From positions 124,001-188,000 of the forward strand of contig NZ_RBKS01000001.1 in NCBI RefSeq assembly GCF_003634555.1: a DNA stretch of 64,000 nucleotides, given 5' to 3'. This stretch comes from Frondihabitans australicus (GTDB lineage Bacteria > Actinomycetota > Actinomycetes > Actinomycetales > Microbacteriaceae). Positions 31,935-39,562 of the stretch are shown piece by piece (within the stretch, counting starts at the first letter, position 1; the number at the start of each line of letters is the position of its first letter). The translations under genes were made by a program, and so were the position numbers. The notes under the pieces are model-generated. The model was given only the letters and a program-made list of their open reading frames with translations. It was not told the DNA's origin and did no database searches.

Positions 31935-33281
31935 CTAGAGCCCCGCGGCCGGCGACGCCCACGCGGGCCTCGCCGGCAGAGGCCGCCCGGGCTCTTCGGG
32001 CACCGCCCGCGACAGCGCGTCGACCACGGGCTTGAGCTTCATCGTCGTCTCGGCGACCTCGCGCGCCGGGTCGGACTCGGCGACGATGCCGGCCCCCGCG
32101 AACGCCCGGATGGAGACGGGGTCGCCCGAGGCCGAGTACGTCACCTGCGCGCACCGGAGCGCGATCGCCCACTCGCCGTCGCCGTCGGCTCCGACCCAGC
32201 CCACGGGGCCGGCGTAGCGCCCGCGGTCGAACGGCTCGAGGCGGCGGATCGCCTCCAGGGCGGCCGGCGTGGGCGTGCCCGCGACCGCGGCGGTCGGGTG
32301 CAGCGCCCCGATGAGGTCGAGCGACGAGGCGCCGCCGGTGAGCCGCCCGCGCACGTCGCTGGCCAGGTGCCAGACGTTCGGCAGACGCAGGGTGAACGGG
32401 GTCTCGGCGGTGACGATGTCGGTGGCGTGCGGCGCCAGCGACTGCAGCAGGCTCTGCAGGGCGAACGCGTGCTCGTCGAGGTCCTTCGGCGAGGTCGCGA
32501 GGTCGGTGGCGGCCTGCGCGTCGCTGCGGGCGTCGGTGCCGCGTGCGGCGCTTCCGGCGAGCACGCGTGCCGTGACCTCGCCGCCCTCGCTGCACACGAG
32601 CGTCTCCGGGCTCGACCCGATGAGTCCGTCGATGGCGAACGTGTACGTGTCGGGGTAGGCGGTGGCGAGGTCCGCGGCCAGGACGCGCACGTCGGCTCCT
32701 GCGGGCAGAGCGCCCTCCAGGTAGCGGGCGAGCACGACCTTGCTCACCTCGCCCCGCCCGATCGACTCGGTGGCGGCCGTCACGGCCGCGGCGTACTCCG
32801 TCGGGCCGAACGACTCGGGGGCGCGCAGGGCGACGGAGAACTCGGCCCCGAGGGTCGCCGGGTCGGCGTTCTCGCTCGCCACGTCGGAGGCCGAGCCGAT
32901 CCGGGTGATCCAGTGCACGCCGTCGCGATGCCCGAGCACGATGCGGGGCACCAGGAGCACGCTCACGTCGCCCGAGAAGTCGTCGAACGCGAACGACCCG
33001 AACGCCACGAGACCCGAGCCGCCGAGCCCCACCTCGTCGTCGATCTCGGCCGCGGCGGCGATCTCACGCCAGGCCTGGGCCGCCTCCTGCATCCGACGCG
33101 GCCCGGAGAACTCGAGCCGGAGCGCGGTGCCGACCCCGGCGATGCCGTCGTTCCGCCGCACGAACGCGAGCGGGCGACGGGGGTCGACGAGCGTGAGCAG
33201 CGGCGTGATGTCGTCGATGCGGGTGGTCTTGACAGTCAGCGGAGCGGGGTGTGCGTCGGACTTCTGGTCGGTCACCTCCAC
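31935..33281 (-). CDS. menF: Isochorismate synthase
   Basis: 448-aa chorismate-utilising enzyme that isomerises chorismate to isochorismate for menaquinone. Conserved segments are IGRGEVSKVVLARYLEG (general base Lys), FAIDGLIGSSPETLVCSEGGEVTARVLAGSAARGTD, DLDEHAFALQSLLQSLAPH, LHPTAAVAGTPTPAALEAIRRLEPFDRGRYAGPVGW and the metal-binding end FAGAGIVAESDPAREVAETTMKLKPV. Two GTG codons (33281 and 33275) can start it; neither has a convincing ribosome site. The gene is antiparallel to menD and convergent with ppk2. Confidence 0.93.
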   Translation of the reverse strand: MEVTDQKSDAHPAPLTVKTTRIDDITPLLTLVDPRRPLAFVRRNDGIAGVGTALRLEFSGPRRMQEAAQAWREIAAAAEIDDEVGLGGSGLVAFGSFAFDDFSGDVSVLLVPRIVLGHRDGVHWITRIGSASDVASENADPATLGAEFSVALRAPESFGPTEYAAAVTAATESIGRGEVSKVVLARYLEGALPAGADVRVLAADLATAYPDTYTFAIDGLIGSSPETLVCSEGGEVTARVLAGSAARGTDARSDAQAATDLATSPKDLDEHAFALQSLLQSLAPHATDIVTAETPFTLRLPNVWHLASDVRGRLTGGASSLDLIGALHPTAAVAGTPTPAALEAIRRLEPFDRGRYAGPVGWVGADGDGEWAIALRCAQVTYSASGDPVSIRAFAGAGIVAESDPAREVAETTMKLKPVVDALSRAVPEEPGRPLPARPAWASPAAGL

Positions 33282-33395
33282 ATCGTAACGACGCAGGATC
33301 CGAGACCCGCTCGGGGTTGCGTCCACTCTGCCTGGGTGTTCGTCGTGCATCCCCCGCACGGCAGCCGTACACGGGTGGGGCGCAGACCGAGCCGG

Positions 33396-33401
33396 TAGGA
33401 T
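33396..33401 (+). promoter_or_regulatory. -10 hexamer TAGGAT for menG
   Basis: TAGGAT six bases before the GTG at 33408; also the most likely promoter for the following prenyl synthase. Confidence 0.5.
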
Positions 33402-33407
33402 CACGGG

Positions 33408-34136
33408 GTGACCAAGGCCGATATGAGCAAGCAGCCGAGCGAGGTCGCCTCCATGTTCGACGGGGTGGCCGCGCACTACGACGTGACCAACGACATCCTG
33501 TCGGCCGGCAACGCCGTCCTCTGGCGCATCGCCACGGTCAAGGCGCTGAGCGCGAAGCGGGGCGAGAAGATCCTCGACATCGCCGCCGGCACCGGCACCT
33601 CGTCTGCCGCCATCGCCAAGACGGGCGCCGAGGTCACCGCACTCGACTTCTCGGCCGGCATGGTCGAGGTCGGCCGCAAGCGCCAGCCGCACATCGAGTT
33701 CGTCGTCGGCGACGCTGAAGACCTCCCGTTCGGCGACGACACGTTCGACGCCGTCACCATCTCCTTCGGCCTGCGCAACGTCAACCGGCCGCGCACGGCG
33801 CTCGCCGAGATGTACCGCGTTCTCAAGCCCGGCGGCCGCCTGGTCATCTGCGAGTTCTCGACGCCGACCCTCGCCGGCGTGAAGCTCGGGTACCAGGCGT
33901 ACCTCCGCCACATCCTGCCCGGCATCGCCAAGGTCACGTCGTCGAACGGCCCCGCCTACTCGTACCTGGCCGAGTCGATCGAGAAGTGGCCCGACCAGCA
34001 GGTGCTCAGCACGTGGATCCGGGGTGCGGGCTTCACGCGCGTCGCCCACCGCAACCTGACCGGCGGCATCGTGGCCCTGCACCGAGGCCACAAGCCCGCG
34101 ACGACCAGCCGCCGCCCCGGTTCGGCCCCCGCCTGA
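33408..34136 (+). CDS. menG: Demethylmenaquinone methyltransferase (UbiE/MenG)
   Basis: 242-aa SAM-dependent methyltransferase for the last step of menaquinone synthesis. It shows the UbiE start VASMFDGVAAHYDVTNDILSAGNAVLWR, motif I LDIAAGTGTSSAAIA, DAEDLPFGDDTFDAVTISFGLRNV (UbiE signature) and MYRVLKPGGRLVICEFSTP. The GTG at 33408 is six bases after TAGGAT; an in-frame ATG at 33423 is an alternative. The prenyl synthase follows after 28 bp. Confidence 0.95.
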   Translation: MTKADMSKQPSEVASMFDGVAAHYDVTNDILSAGNAVLWRIATVKALSAKRGEKILDIAAGTGTSSAAIAKTGAEVTALDFSAGMVEVGRKRQPHIEFVVGDAEDLPFGDDTFDAVTISFGLRNVNRPRTALAEMYRVLKPGGRLVICEFSTPTLAGVKLGYQAYLRHILPGIAKVTSSNGPAYSYLAESIEKWPDQQVLSTWIRGAGFTRVAHRNLTGGIVALHRGHKPATTSRRPGSAPA

Positions 34137-34164
34137 CCGGCCCGACAAGTCCTGAGGTGATCCT

Positions 34165-35244
34165 GTGACCCCGAGCGCCCCCACCGCACGACGCGCGTCG
34201 ACTCTGACCGCGTCGCTGGGGCTCGCCGAGAAGCTCTTCTCGTCGACGGCCGAGCGCCGCCTGCTCAAAGACATCGACGCCGGCCTCGAGCGCGTCGAAG
34301 AGGGCCTCATGGTCGAGATGGCGTTCGGCGACGACCTCGCCGACGTCACCAGTCGCTACCTCCTCGCCGCCGGCGGCAAGCGCACCCGGCCGACGCTCGC
34401 TCTCCTCGTCGCGCAGCTCGGCGAGGGCGCGACCGACGCCGTCGTCTCGGCCGCGCAGGCCGTCGAGATCACCCACCTGGCCTCGCTCTACCACGACGAC
34501 GTCATGGACGACGCGGTCGTGCGCCGCGGGGTCCCGAGCGCCCAGACGAAGTGGGGCAACAACGTCGCCATCCTCACCGGCGACCTCCTCTTCGCCCGCG
34601 CTTCGACGATCGTGGCCGACCTGGGGGTCGAGGCGATCAAGCTCCAGGCGCAGACCTTCGAGCGCCTCTGCCTCGGCCAACTGCACGAGACCATCGGCCC
34701 GCGCGAGGGCGACGACCCGATCGAGCACTACCTCGACGTGCTCAGCGACAAGACCGGCTCGCTCATCTCGATGGCGGCCAAGGTCGGCGTGATGTTCTCC
34801 GGCGCCCCGCGCGAGTACCTCGGCCCGGTCGCGGCGTTCGGCGAGAAGATCGGCGTCGCCTTCCAGCTCGTCGACGACGTCATCGACCTCTCGCCCCAGC
34901 CCGAGGAGACCGGCAAGCGCGCCGGCACCGACCTCCTCGCCGGCGTCGAGACCCTGCCCGTGATGTACCTCCGTCGCGAGGCGCAGACCGACGTCGACTC
35001 GGCGGCTCTGCTCAGCGAGATCGAGGCCAACGTCAAGGCTGCGACCGCCGGCGGGCACGTCTCCGAGGCCGATCTCCAAGACACGGTGACTCAGCTGCGC
35101 GAGCACGACGTCACCCGCCGCACCCGCGACGAGGCGCGCCGCTGGGCCGCCGCCGCCGTCGACGCGCTCGGGCCGCTGCCCGAGGGCACGGTCAGGAAGG
35201 CGCTCACGCGCTTCGCCGATCGCGTCGTCGAGCGCACCGCCTGA
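34165..35244 (+). CDS. Polyprenyl diphosphate synthase for the menaquinone side chain
   Basis: 359-aa trans-prenyltransferase that builds the long isoprenoid tail. The first Asp-rich motif is ASLYHDDVMDDAVVRRGVPSAQTKWG (about residues 108-133) and the second FQLVDDVIDLSPQPEETGKRAGTDLLAG (about 233-260). GGKRTRPTLALL and AILTGDLLFARA are further family blocks. The large residues before the first motif and context in the men locus suggest a long-chain product such as octa- to decaprenyl diphosphate; chain length cannot be fixed from sequence by eye. GAGGTGA lies five bases before the GTG start. Confidence 0.92.
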   Translation: MTPSAPTARRASTLTASLGLAEKLFSSTAERRLLKDIDAGLERVEEGLMVEMAFGDDLADVTSRYLLAAGGKRTRPTLALLVAQLGEGATDAVVSAAQAVEITHLASLYHDDVMDDAVVRRGVPSAQTKWGNNVAILTGDLLFARASTIVADLGVEAIKLQAQTFERLCLGQLHETIGPREGDDPIEHYLDVLSDKTGSLISMAAKVGVMFSGAPREYLGPVAAFGEKIGVAFQLVDDVIDLSPQPEETGKRAGTDLLAGVETLPVMYLRREAQTDVDSAALLSEIEANVKAATAGGHVSEADLQDTVTQLREHDVTRRTRDEARRWAAAAVDALGPLPEGTVRKALTRFADRVVERTA

Positions 35245-35330
35245 GCCGTCGGCTCCGAACCACCACGACCTCAACCCCGGTCGCCTCCGCGCGGCCACGA
35301 GCAAAATCCCGCAGGAGAGTGAACCCACCC

Positions 35331-36707
35331 GTGACCACGTTGCGCCTGGCCATCGTCGGAGCCGGCCCCGCCGGCATCTACGCCGCCGACATCATCCTGA
35401 AGGCCGAACGCCAGTTCGACGTCCAGATCGACCTGTTCGAGCAGCTCCCGGCGCCCTACGGCCTCGTCCGCTACGGCGTCGCCCCCGACCACCCGCGCAT
35501 TAAGGGCATCATCACCGCGCTCCGCGACGTCCTCGACCGGGGTGACATCCGCATCTTCGGCAACGTCCGCTACGGCGTCGACATCACCCTCGACGACCTC
35601 AAGAAGCACTACAACGCGGTCATCTTCTCGACCGGAGCCATCAAGGACGCCGACCTCGACATCCCCGGCATCGACGCCGCGGGCTCGTACGGCGCCGCCG
35701 ACTTCGTCTCCTGGTTCGACGGCCACCCGGACGTGCCGCGCACCTGGCCGCTCGAGGCGGCTTCGGTCGGCGTCGTCGGTGTGGGCAACGTGGCGCTCGA
35801 CGTCTCCCGGATCCTGGCCAAGCACGCCGACGACCTCCTCCCCACCGAGATCCCGGCCAACGTCTACGAGGGTCTGAAGGCCTCGCCGGTCACCGACGTG
35901 CACGTCTTCGGCCGCCGTGGCCCCGCCCAGGTGAAGTTCACTCCGCTGGAGCTCCGCGAGCTCGGCGAGATGCGCGACGTCGACATGATCGTGTACGACG
36001 AGGACTTCGACCACGACGAGGCGTCGCTGACCGCGATCAAGACCAACAAGCAGGTCTTCGTCATCGACAAGGTGCTGAACCAGTGGCGCGAGCGTTCGGT
36101 CGGCGAGGCGAGCCGACGTCTGCACCTGCACTTCTTCGCCAAGCCCGTCGAGGTCGTCACCGACGACGCCGGCCGCGTCGCGGCGCTGCGGTACGAGCGC
36201 ACCCGCCCCGACGGCGCGGGCGGCGTCGAGGGCACCGGCGAGTTCCGCGAGGTGCCGATGCAGGCGCTCTACCGCGCCGTCGGCTACTTCGGGTCGCCCC
36301 TCGACGGCATCCCGTTCGACGAGAAGCGCGGCGTGATCCCGAACCACGAGGGCCAGGTGCTCGACGACACCGACCACGTCGTGCCCGGCGTCTATGCCAC
36401 CGGCTGGATCAAGCGGGGGCCCGTCGGCCTGATCGGCCACACCAAGTCCGACGCGATGGAGACCGTCGCCCACGTCATCAACGACCAGGCGAACTGGTGG
36501 TCGCCGGCCGACCCGTCGCCGGCCGCGATCGTGTCGCTGCTCGAGGAGCGCGGCGTCGAGTACACCGACCTCGAGGGCTGGCACCGCCTCGACGAGCACG
36601 AGATCGCGCTCGGAGCGCCCGAAGAGCGCGCGCGCATCAAGGTCGTGCCACGCGACGAGATGGTCGCCATCTCGCGCGCGGGTGCGCCGGTGGGCGCCAC
36701 GGAGTAG
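35331..36707 (+). CDS. Ferredoxin-NADP reductase (FprA/adrenodoxin reductase type)
   Basis: 458-aa FAD enzyme exchanging electrons between NADP(H) and ferredoxin. The FAD site is LRLAIVGAGPAGIYAADIIL with LFEQLPAPYGLVRYGVAPDHPRIKGI, a hallmark of the adrenodoxin-reductase-like FprA family. The NADP fold is VGVVGVGNVALDVSRIL with HVFGRRGPAQVKFTPLELREL. The C-terminus has YATGWIKRGPVGLIGHTKSDA. Length matches FprA. GTG at 35331 is about 12 bases after AGGAGAG; an in-frame GTG at 35319 is possible. Its partner ferredoxin is not in the window. Confidence 0.94.
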   Translation: MTTLRLAIVGAGPAGIYAADIILKAERQFDVQIDLFEQLPAPYGLVRYGVAPDHPRIKGIITALRDVLDRGDIRIFGNVRYGVDITLDDLKKHYNAVIFSTGAIKDADLDIPGIDAAGSYGAADFVSWFDGHPDVPRTWPLEAASVGVVGVGNVALDVSRILAKHADDLLPTEIPANVYEGLKASPVTDVHVFGRRGPAQVKFTPLELRELGEMRDVDMIVYDEDFDHDEASLTAIKTNKQVFVIDKVLNQWRERSVGEASRRLHLHFFAKPVEVVTDDAGRVAALRYERTRPDGAGGVEGTGEFREVPMQALYRAVGYFGSPLDGIPFDEKRGVIPNHEGQVLDDTDHVVPGVYATGWIKRGPVGLIGHTKSDAMETVAHVINDQANWWSPADPSPAAIVSLLEERGVEYTDLEGWHRLDEHEIALGAPEERARIKVVPRDEMVAISRAGAPVGATE

Positions 36708-36714
36708 AGCGGGC

Positions 36715-36751
36715 CAGGAGCGGGCGGTGGTGCGAGCCTCGCCTGCTCCTG
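36715..36751. terminator. Hairpin between convergent fprA-like gene and yajQ
   Basis: CAGGAGC (36715-36721) pairs with GCTCCTG (36745-36751), extended by GGCG/CGCC inside. It lies in the 60-bp gap of two converging genes. Confidence 0.6.
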
Positions 36752-36767
36752 CGCCCCTCGCCGTTCG

Positions 36768-37256
36768 CTAGCGGAAGTTGACGAACTGCAGCGACACGTC
36801 GAGGTCGGCGTTCTTCAGCAGCGCCATCGTGGCCTGGAGGTCGTCGCGGCTCTTCGACTGCACACGCAGTTCGTCGCCCTGGATCTGGCTCTTGACGCTC
36901 TTCGGGCCCTCGTCGCGGATCAGCTTGTTGATCTTCTTCGCTGCGTCTTGGTCGATGCCGTCTTTCATCGAGATCTCGATGCGGTACTCCTTGCCGGAGG
37001 CGTAGGGGTCGCCCGCGTCGATCGACTTCAGCGAGATGCCGCGCTTGATGAGCTTCGACTCGTACACGTCGAGGACGGCTTTCGCGCGCTCTTCCGTGTT
37101 CGCCTTGATGAGGACCTTCTCGCCGCTGGTCTCGATGGAGGCGCCGACGTTCTTGAAGTCGTAGCGCTGCTCGACCTCTTTGCGCGCCTGGTTGAGCGCG
37201 TTGTCGGCCTCCATCTTGTCGACCTTGCTGACCACGTCGAAAGAGCTGTCTGCCAT
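36768..37256 (-). CDS. yajQ: YajQ family nucleotide-binding protein
   Basis: 162-aa YajQ protein, starting [20 protein letters not shown] and containing [19 protein letters not shown] and [36 protein letters not shown], near identical in pattern to the family. YajQ proteins bind nucleotides or nucleic acid; some bind cyclic di-GMP and act as regulators. Which applies here is unknown. TAGGCT lies six bases before the ATG, so it is probably leaderless. It is divergent from tRNA-Tyr. Confidence 0.95.
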   Translation of the reverse strand: MADSSFDVVSKVDKMEADNALNQARKEVEQRYDFKNVGASIETSGEKVLIKANTEERAKAVLDVYESKLIKRGISLKSIDAGDPYASGKEYRIEISMKDGIDQDAAKKINKLIRDEGPKSVKSQIQGDELRVQSKSRDDLQATMALLKNADLDVSLQFVNFR

Positions 37257-37262
37257 GCGTCC

Positions 37263-37268
37263 AGCCTA
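37263..37268 (-). promoter_or_regulatory. -10 hexamer TAGGCT for yajQ
   Basis: TAGGCT on the minus strand, six bases before the yajQ ATG. Confidence 0.5.
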
Positions 37269-37373
37269 CCCGCCCCCGTCTGCCGAGCTTCCGACCCCGT
37301 GCGGCGAATGGCGGCAGGGGAGGCGACAGGGGCGGCGAGCGGAGGCGTGGTCGAGAGGGGGCCCGGAAGGCTG

Positions 37374-37379
37374 TATTGT
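37374..37379 (+). promoter_or_regulatory. -10 hexamer TATTGT for tRNA-Tyr
   Basis: TATTGT preceded by TG (an extended -10 feature), 20 bases before the mature 5' end of tRNA-Tyr. Confidence 0.5.
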
Positions 37380-37399
37380 TGATGCGCACCTTGGTGCAT

Positions 37400-37481
37400 G
37401 GCAAGTTACCCAAGCGGCCAAAGGGATCTGACTGTAAATCAGCCGGCGTAGCCTTCGGGGGTTCGAATCCCTCACTTGCCA
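37400..37481 (+). tRNA. tRNA-Tyr (anticodon GTA)
   Basis: Acceptor strands GGCAAGT (37400-37406) and ACTTGCC (37474-37480) pair fully, with discriminator A at 37481. The anticodon loop has GTA flanked by the CTGACT/AATCAG stem. A long variable arm gives class II size (82 nt), as expected for bacterial tRNA-Tyr. The T arm contains GGTTCGAATCC. CCA is not encoded. A terminator follows at 37491-37510. Confidence 0.97.
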
Positions 37482-37490
37482 CTCGATGCG

Positions 37491-37510
37491 AGCCCCGCGT
37501 GAGCGGGGCT
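37491..37510 (+). terminator. Terminator after tRNA-Tyr
   Basis: AGCCCCGC-GTGA-GCGGGGCT, an 8-bp perfect stem with a four-base loop, followed by TTCTTCGTCT. It separates the tRNA from the inositol phosphatase, whose ribosome site starts only 14 bases later, so some readthrough may feed that gene. Confidence 0.8.
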
Positions 37511-37534
37511 TTCTTCGTCTCTGAGGAGAAGACC

Positions 37535-38386
37535 ATGACGAACCCGACACCGGCAGAGCTGCGCACGATCGCATCCGAGATCGCACGAGAGGCCGGCGCG
37601 CTCGCAGCCCGCCGCCGCGCCGAGGGCGTCGAGATCGCGGCCAGCAAGTCGAGCCCCGTCGATATCGTCACCCACACCGACCGCGAGGTCGAGGCGCTCA
37701 TCCGCCGGCGCCTCGAAGAGCTCCGCCCGGGCGACGGATTCCTCGGCGAAGAGTCCAGCGCCGGCGGCCCGAGCCCCAGTGCCACAGGGCTCACCTGGGT
37801 CGTCGACCCGATCGACGGCACGGTCAACTTCGTCTACGGCCACCCCACCTACACGGTCAGCATCGCCGTGGTCGAAGGCGACCCCGACCCGCTCACCTGG
37901 CGTGCGCTCGCCTCCTGCGTCTACAACCCGTCCACTGGCGAAGAGTTCGCCGCCGCCCGAGGCGAGGGCGCCACCCTGACCCTCCATCACGCGGCACCGG
38001 GCGCAGGAGCAGGGCCACACCCCCTCCACCCCTCGTCGCCCCCCGACCTCTCGCAGTCCCTCCTCGCGACCGGATTCTCGTACGACCAGGCCCGCCGCGC
38101 TGAACAGGGCGCGCTCGTGGGCCCCCTCGTCTCGCGCGTGCGCGACATCCGGCGCATCGGCACGGCCTCGCTCGACCTCTGCTACGTCGCCGCGGGCCGG
38201 CTCGACGCGTACGTCGAGCGCGGGCTTCAGCCGTGGGACCTCGCGGGCGGCGTCCTCGTGGCCGAGGAGGCCGGAGCCGTCGTGCTCACTCCCGAGGGGG
38301 CCCAGGCGAGCAGCGCGCTGTCGTTCGTCGCGGCTCCGTCGATCGCGGTCGAGCTGGGGGAGGCTCTGCGCGAGATCGGTTGGTAG
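37535..38386 (+). CDS. Inositol monophosphatase family protein
   Basis: 283-aa magnesium-dependent phosphatase. The metal-binding motif 1 is TWVVDPIDGTVNFVYGHPTYTVSIAVV (about residues 88-114) preceded by FLGEESS (metal Glu). Motif 2 is LQPWDLAGGVLVAEEAGAVV (about 233-252). Substrates in the family include inositol-1-phosphate, histidinol phosphate and fructose-1,6-bisphosphate. GGPSPSATG and GPHPLHPSSPP are loop insertions. AGGAGA lies seven bases before the ATG. No tight linkage to neighbours, although no promoter is seen between the tRNA terminator and this gene. Confidence 0.92.
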   Translation: MTNPTPAELRTIASEIAREAGALAARRRAEGVEIAASKSSPVDIVTHTDREVEALIRRRLEELRPGDGFLGEESSAGGPSPSATGLTWVVDPIDGTVNFVYGHPTYTVSIAVVEGDPDPLTWRALASCVYNPSTGEEFAAARGEGATLTLHHAAPGAGAGPHPLHPSSPPDLSQSLLATGFSYDQARRAEQGALVGPLVSRVRDIRRIGTASLDLCYVAAGRLDAYVERGLQPWDLAGGVLVAEEAGAVVLTPEGAQASSALSFVAAPSIAVELGEALREIGW

Positions 38387-38390
38387 GGCA

Positions 38391-38448
38391 ATGAAAGTGC
38401 AACGAATCTAGTATTTCATATTCACATGAGGTAAGGTCGAGGTCGACC
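38391..38448 (+). promoter_or_regulatory. AT-rich upstream region of the M23 gene with two dyads
   Basis: ATGAAA (38391-38396) and TTTCAT (38414-38419) form an inverted repeat in an AT-rich patch. A perfect 14-bp palindrome GGTCGA-GG-TCGACC follows at 38435-38448. The 96-bp gap presumably holds the promoter and an operator for the M23 gene; no clear -10/-35 pair could be chosen. Confidence 0.35.
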
Positions 38449-38482
38449 GCCCGACAGGCCCCGACCTGAGGACTCGCCCATC

Positions 38483-39421
38483 GTGATCTCTCGCCGCACC
38501 CCCGACGCTCCGCGCACGCGCCGCACCACCTGGCAGCCCGTCACCGACCCCGAGGTGCTGCTCGAGCGAGCGCGCCGGGTCGACCGGGCCCGGGCGGAGG
38601 GTCGCCGGGGGCGTCGTCGGGGCGAGAGTCGACGGATTCGGGAGCGGCTGCGCCGGCTCCTGCGCCCCTCGGTGCCGCGTACGAGTCCCGGCACGCGGAT
38701 CGCCGCTGCCGCGGCAATCGCCGTCGTCGGCGCCTCGATCGTGTCGACCTCGGTGCCGGCCAACGCGTACTACGTCGACACCCCGGCGGGCGCCGCGGCG
38801 AAGTTCGCCTCCGCCGCGCTCGTCACCGATGCCCAGCCCCGATCGAACGCGGTCATCGCGGCGGAGCAGGCGCAGAGCTTCGTCGCCGAGGGTGCGACTG
38901 CGCCCGATGCCTCGCGCGACGGCTACCGCGTGACGGTTCCGGCGCCGAAGCCGGTGTCGTCGACCGGAGCAGGCTCGCCGATCGGCGGGGCCGCGTCGCG
39001 CGCCGTGCAGTGGCCGTTCCCCGGCGGTGCACCGATCTCGAGCGGCTTCGGCGCTCGACAGGTGGCGCGGTGCAGCTTCTGCTCGACGAACCATCTCGGG
39101 CTCGACTTCACGCCCGGGGCGGGCACGCCGATCCACTCCGTCGCGGCGGGCGTCGTGTCGCGCGTCGACCGGGGCTCGGGTGCTCTCGGAGTGAACGTGT
39201 GGGTCGACCACGTGATCGCCGGCCGCGCCGTGACGACCGTCTACGCGCACATGCTCGCCGGGTCGCCGGCCGTGGCGCCGGGGCAGCGTGTCGCCGTCGG
39301 CCAGGTGCTCGGCCGCGTCGGCTCGACCGGCAACAGCACGGGCGCGCACCTGCACTTCGAGGTGCACGTCGCGGGCCGAGCAGTCGACCCGCTGCCCTGG
39401 CTGCGTGCGCACGCCGGCTGA
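38483..39421 (+). CDS. M23 family metallopeptidase (membrane-anchored or secreted)
   Basis: 312-aa protein with an Arg-rich cytoplasmic start, a hydrophobic segment at about residues 72-92 (TRIAAAAAIAVVGASIVSTSVPANA, possibly cleaved after ANA), a linker of about 90 residues, and a LytM/M23 domain from about 178. Zinc ligands are seen in NHLGLDFTPGAGTPIHS (HxxxD) and GAHLHFEVHVAG (HLH). It cleaves or remodels peptidoglycan peptides outside the membrane, or activates amidases. The start is GTG; the long N-terminus is unusual but common in actinobacterial M23 proteins. Confidence 0.9.
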   Translation: MISRRTPDAPRTRRTTWQPVTDPEVLLERARRVDRARAEGRRGRRRGESRRIRERLRRLLRPSVPRTSPGTRIAAAAAIAVVGASIVSTSVPANAYYVDTPAGAAAKFASAALVTDAQPRSNAVIAAEQAQSFVAEGATAPDASRDGYRVTVPAPKPVSSTGAGSPIGGAASRAVQWPFPGGAPISSGFGARQVARCSFCSTNHLGLDFTPGAGTPIHSVAAGVVSRVDRGSGALGVNVWVDHVIAGRAVTTVYAHMLAGSPAVAPGQRVAVGQVLGRVGSTGNSTGAHLHFEVHVAGRAVDPLPWLRAHAG

Positions 39422-39470
39422 CGCCGCGCTGCGCTGCGCCGCGCCGCCTGCGCGCCCGCGCGCCTTCCGT

Positions 39471-39527
39471 CGAGTGGCAGAATTCTGCTGATCCCGACGC
39501 TCCGGATCAGCAGAAATCTGCCACTCG
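39471..39527. terminator. 24-bp-arm hairpin between convergent genes
   Basis: Arms at 39471-39494 and 39504-39527 are complementary except at one position (AATT against AAAT at the middle), with a nine-base spacer. It lies between the converging M23 and glucosidase genes and could terminate both. The arm starts CGAGTGGCAGAATTC. Its length and internal symmetry exceed a simple terminator. Confidence 0.7.
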
Positions 39528-39562
39528 GCGGAGGGGGAGCGGGCGGGAGCGGGAGCCCGCGC

